Assembly: GCA_942490995.1 (NCBI GenBank) | Contig: CALOBG010000021.1 | Span: forward strand, 62,001 to 126,000 | DNA: 64,000 nucleotides | DNA from: UBA981 sp942490995 | GTDB lineage: Bacteria > Pseudomonadota > Gammaproteobacteria > Ga0077536 | Direction: 5' to 3' | Shown here: piece by piece, positions 62,978 to 64,000 of the stretch | How positions within the stretch are numbered: the first letter of the stretch is position 1 | Layout: the number at the start of each line of letters is the position of its first letter | Notes under the pieces: generated by a model | Told to the model about the DNA's origin: nothing | The model's database searches: none | The model's input: the letters and a program-made list of their open reading frames with translations, nothing else | Translations under genes and position numbers: made by a program

Positions 62978-64000
62978 CTACTCGCCAAACTCTGCGAGCA
63001 CGCGGTCGAGTTCACCCTGGTCGACGTCGGCGGCAGGGAAATCCGAGGGCGTCAGGGCCGCGACGGCGCCGCTCGCGGCAAGCTCGATGATGGCGCCCAG
63101 TTCGCCAATGACAGCGCCCGCGAGGTGCTGGATGGTCGAAGGCCGATAACAATCAGCAGCATAGGACCAGTCCAGCCGTAGTCGACCGTCAAAAATGTAC
63201 GCATTGATTTCGAGCAGGTAGGGACGCGGTCCGGTAGCAGCCGTTACCGCGCGCAGCGGCCCCGACAGGCGCACACGCGCGTCACCGCGCGTAGCCCTGT
63301 CCCATTGGCCGAGATAATTGAACAATACCGGCGCAGAACCGGCACGCGAGACGCGCTCAGCGCCGTAATGAAGCAGGTTGTATCCGGCGCCGTGGGCGGG
63401 CACCGCACGCAGCTTTTCCTTGACCTGCCTGACGGTTTCAATCAGCGTCTCGCCGCTGCGACACTCAAACAACACCGGGTAGATGCTCGTGAACCAACCC
63501 ACGGTGCGGGTCAGATCCATACCTTCGACCAGGGCTTCGCGGCCATGGCCTTCGAGGTCGAATTTCAGCAGCGACCCGCCGTGCCAGCGCGCCAGCACGC
63601 GAACCACGCCGGCAAGCAGGACTTCTGGCACCTGGACACGCCAGCTCGCCGGCACCTGATGGACCAATGCCGCGGTCTGTTCGCGATCGAGCCTGCTCGT
63701 CAAGCGTGTACTGCTGGCATAGTCGTTCACGCTTTCGGGGTAATCGCAGCGCAGGGTCATGACACTGGCATCAATCTGTGCCCAGTACTCCGCCTCGGCT
63801 GGCCCGGCGCTGCCCGCGTGCTGCGCCGCCAGCGCCAGCGCCCAATCCGCCACCGCGGTGGTTTTGCGCGGTAGCGTCACCGCCGCGTGGGCTGCCAGCT
63901 GCTGGCACGCTCGCTCGAGGTCATCAAGCAGTATCCACCATGACACGCCATCGATGAGCAGGTGGTGCACGGCAATTACCAGCAGAGAAGCCGGTTGATC
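62978..64000 (-). CDS. NRPS protein, C-terminal epimerization domain (cut by window edge)
   Basis: The frame is open to the right edge, so this is the C-terminal 340 residues or so of a larger NRPS. The visible part is an epimerization domain: VAVHHLLIDGVSWWILLDDLE (the E2-type active-site motif), LEGHGREALVEGMDLTRTVGWFTSIYPV (EGHGRE plus TVGWFT) and FNYLGQWD near residue 220 of the visible part. It converts an L-aminoacyl or peptidyl thioester to a D/L mixture, and the following C domain accepts the D form. It stops at 62978, 13 nt before the next start. The upstream modules lie outside the window. Confidence 0.95.
   Translation of the reverse strand, partial: DQPASLLVIAVHHLLIDGVSWWILLDDLERACQQLAAHAAVTLPRKTTAVADWALALAAQHAGSAGPAEAEYWAQIDASVMTLRCDYPESVNDYASSTRLTSRLDREQTAALVHQVPASWRVQVPEVLLAGVVRVLARWHGGSLLKFDLEGHGREALVEGMDLTRTVGWFTSIYPVLFECRSGETLIETVRQVKEKLRAVPAHGAGYNLLHYGAERVSRAGSAPVLFNYLGQWDRATRGDARVRLSGPLRAVTAATGPRPYLLEINAYIFDGRLRLDWSYAADCYRPSTIQHLAGAVIGELGAIIELAASGAVAALTPSDFPAADVDQGELDRVLAEFGE

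Overview
The window is GC-rich and densely coded, with Shine-Dalgarno starts, coupled stop/start overlaps and many short operons. The content points to a gammaproteobacterium-like Pseudomonadota: RhlE, ABC-F YheS, bactofilin, a DUF1302/DUF1329/MMPL lipid-transport operon and two proteins with VPLPA-type PEP-CTERM tails. Many oxidative and CoA-dependent genes suggest a catabolic generalist of lipids, steroids or alicyclic compounds: three LLM-class (F420-type) oxidoreductases, a P450, two Baeyer-Villiger-type monooxygenases, two phytanoyl-CoA dioxygenase-like proteins, three acyl-CoA dehydrogenase-fold proteins, MaoC hydratases and two acyl-CoA ligases. Finer taxonomy cannot be fixed from this window.

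Layout. 0-14.3 kb: MFS transporter end, LLM oxidoreductase, small metalloprotease-like protein, DUF3127 protein, PEP-CTERM protein, bactofilin, P450, DUF1326, FAD monooxygenase, rhlE with an RRM protein, cytoplasmic molybdopterin oxidoreductase, MaoC hydratase and alpha/beta hydrolase. 14.4-23.2 kb: GPH symporter, coupled CoA ligase and acyl dehydratase, PhyH, and an enoyl-CoA hydratase/acyl-CoA dehydrogenase pair operon. 23.3-25.2 kb: a complete-looking group II intron of class C type, inserted just after the intrinsic terminator of a PEP-CTERM gene. 26.2-34.8 kb: LLM oxidoreductase, MaoC, and a four-gene envelope transport operon (DUF1302, DUF1329, LolA-like, MMPL). 35-43.5 kb: gamma-glutamyltransferase-like protein, PhyH, BVMO, YheS, GFA, poly-gamma-glutamate hydrolase-like protein and cupin. 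43.8-47.4 kb: a TetR-led operon of small stress/detoxification-type proteins. 47.7-54.4 kb: EthA-like BVMO, acyl-CoA-dehydrogenase-like flavoenzyme, LLM oxidoreductase, M48 lipoprotein and a frameshifted acyl-CoA ligase.

54.4-64 kb is a nonribosomal peptide synthetase locus read on the minus strand and entering from the right edge: an epimerization domain, then C-A, a stand-alone methyltransferase, A-tail plus carrier, and C-T-TE. The most unusual feature is that one adenylation domain is divided among separate genes. Its N-terminal core (A1-A8) ends one protein. A guanidinoacetate-methyltransferase-like enzyme is the next gene. The A9-A10 tail with the catalytic lysine, plus the carrier domain, forms a third protein. 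All three are joined by 4-nt ATGA overlaps. The split falls where interrupted A domains carry built-in methyltransferases, so this looks like such a domain divided into polypeptides. The terminal protein has no A domain, and its thioesterase has Cys in place of the nucleophilic Ser. A multi-pass membrane protein gene on the opposite strand separates this last gene from the rest.

A second unexplained feature is a family of five palindromic intergenic repeats at three loci, in a short form (about 97-99 bp) and a long form (142 bp). Two loci hold tandem pairs separated by exactly 2 bp.
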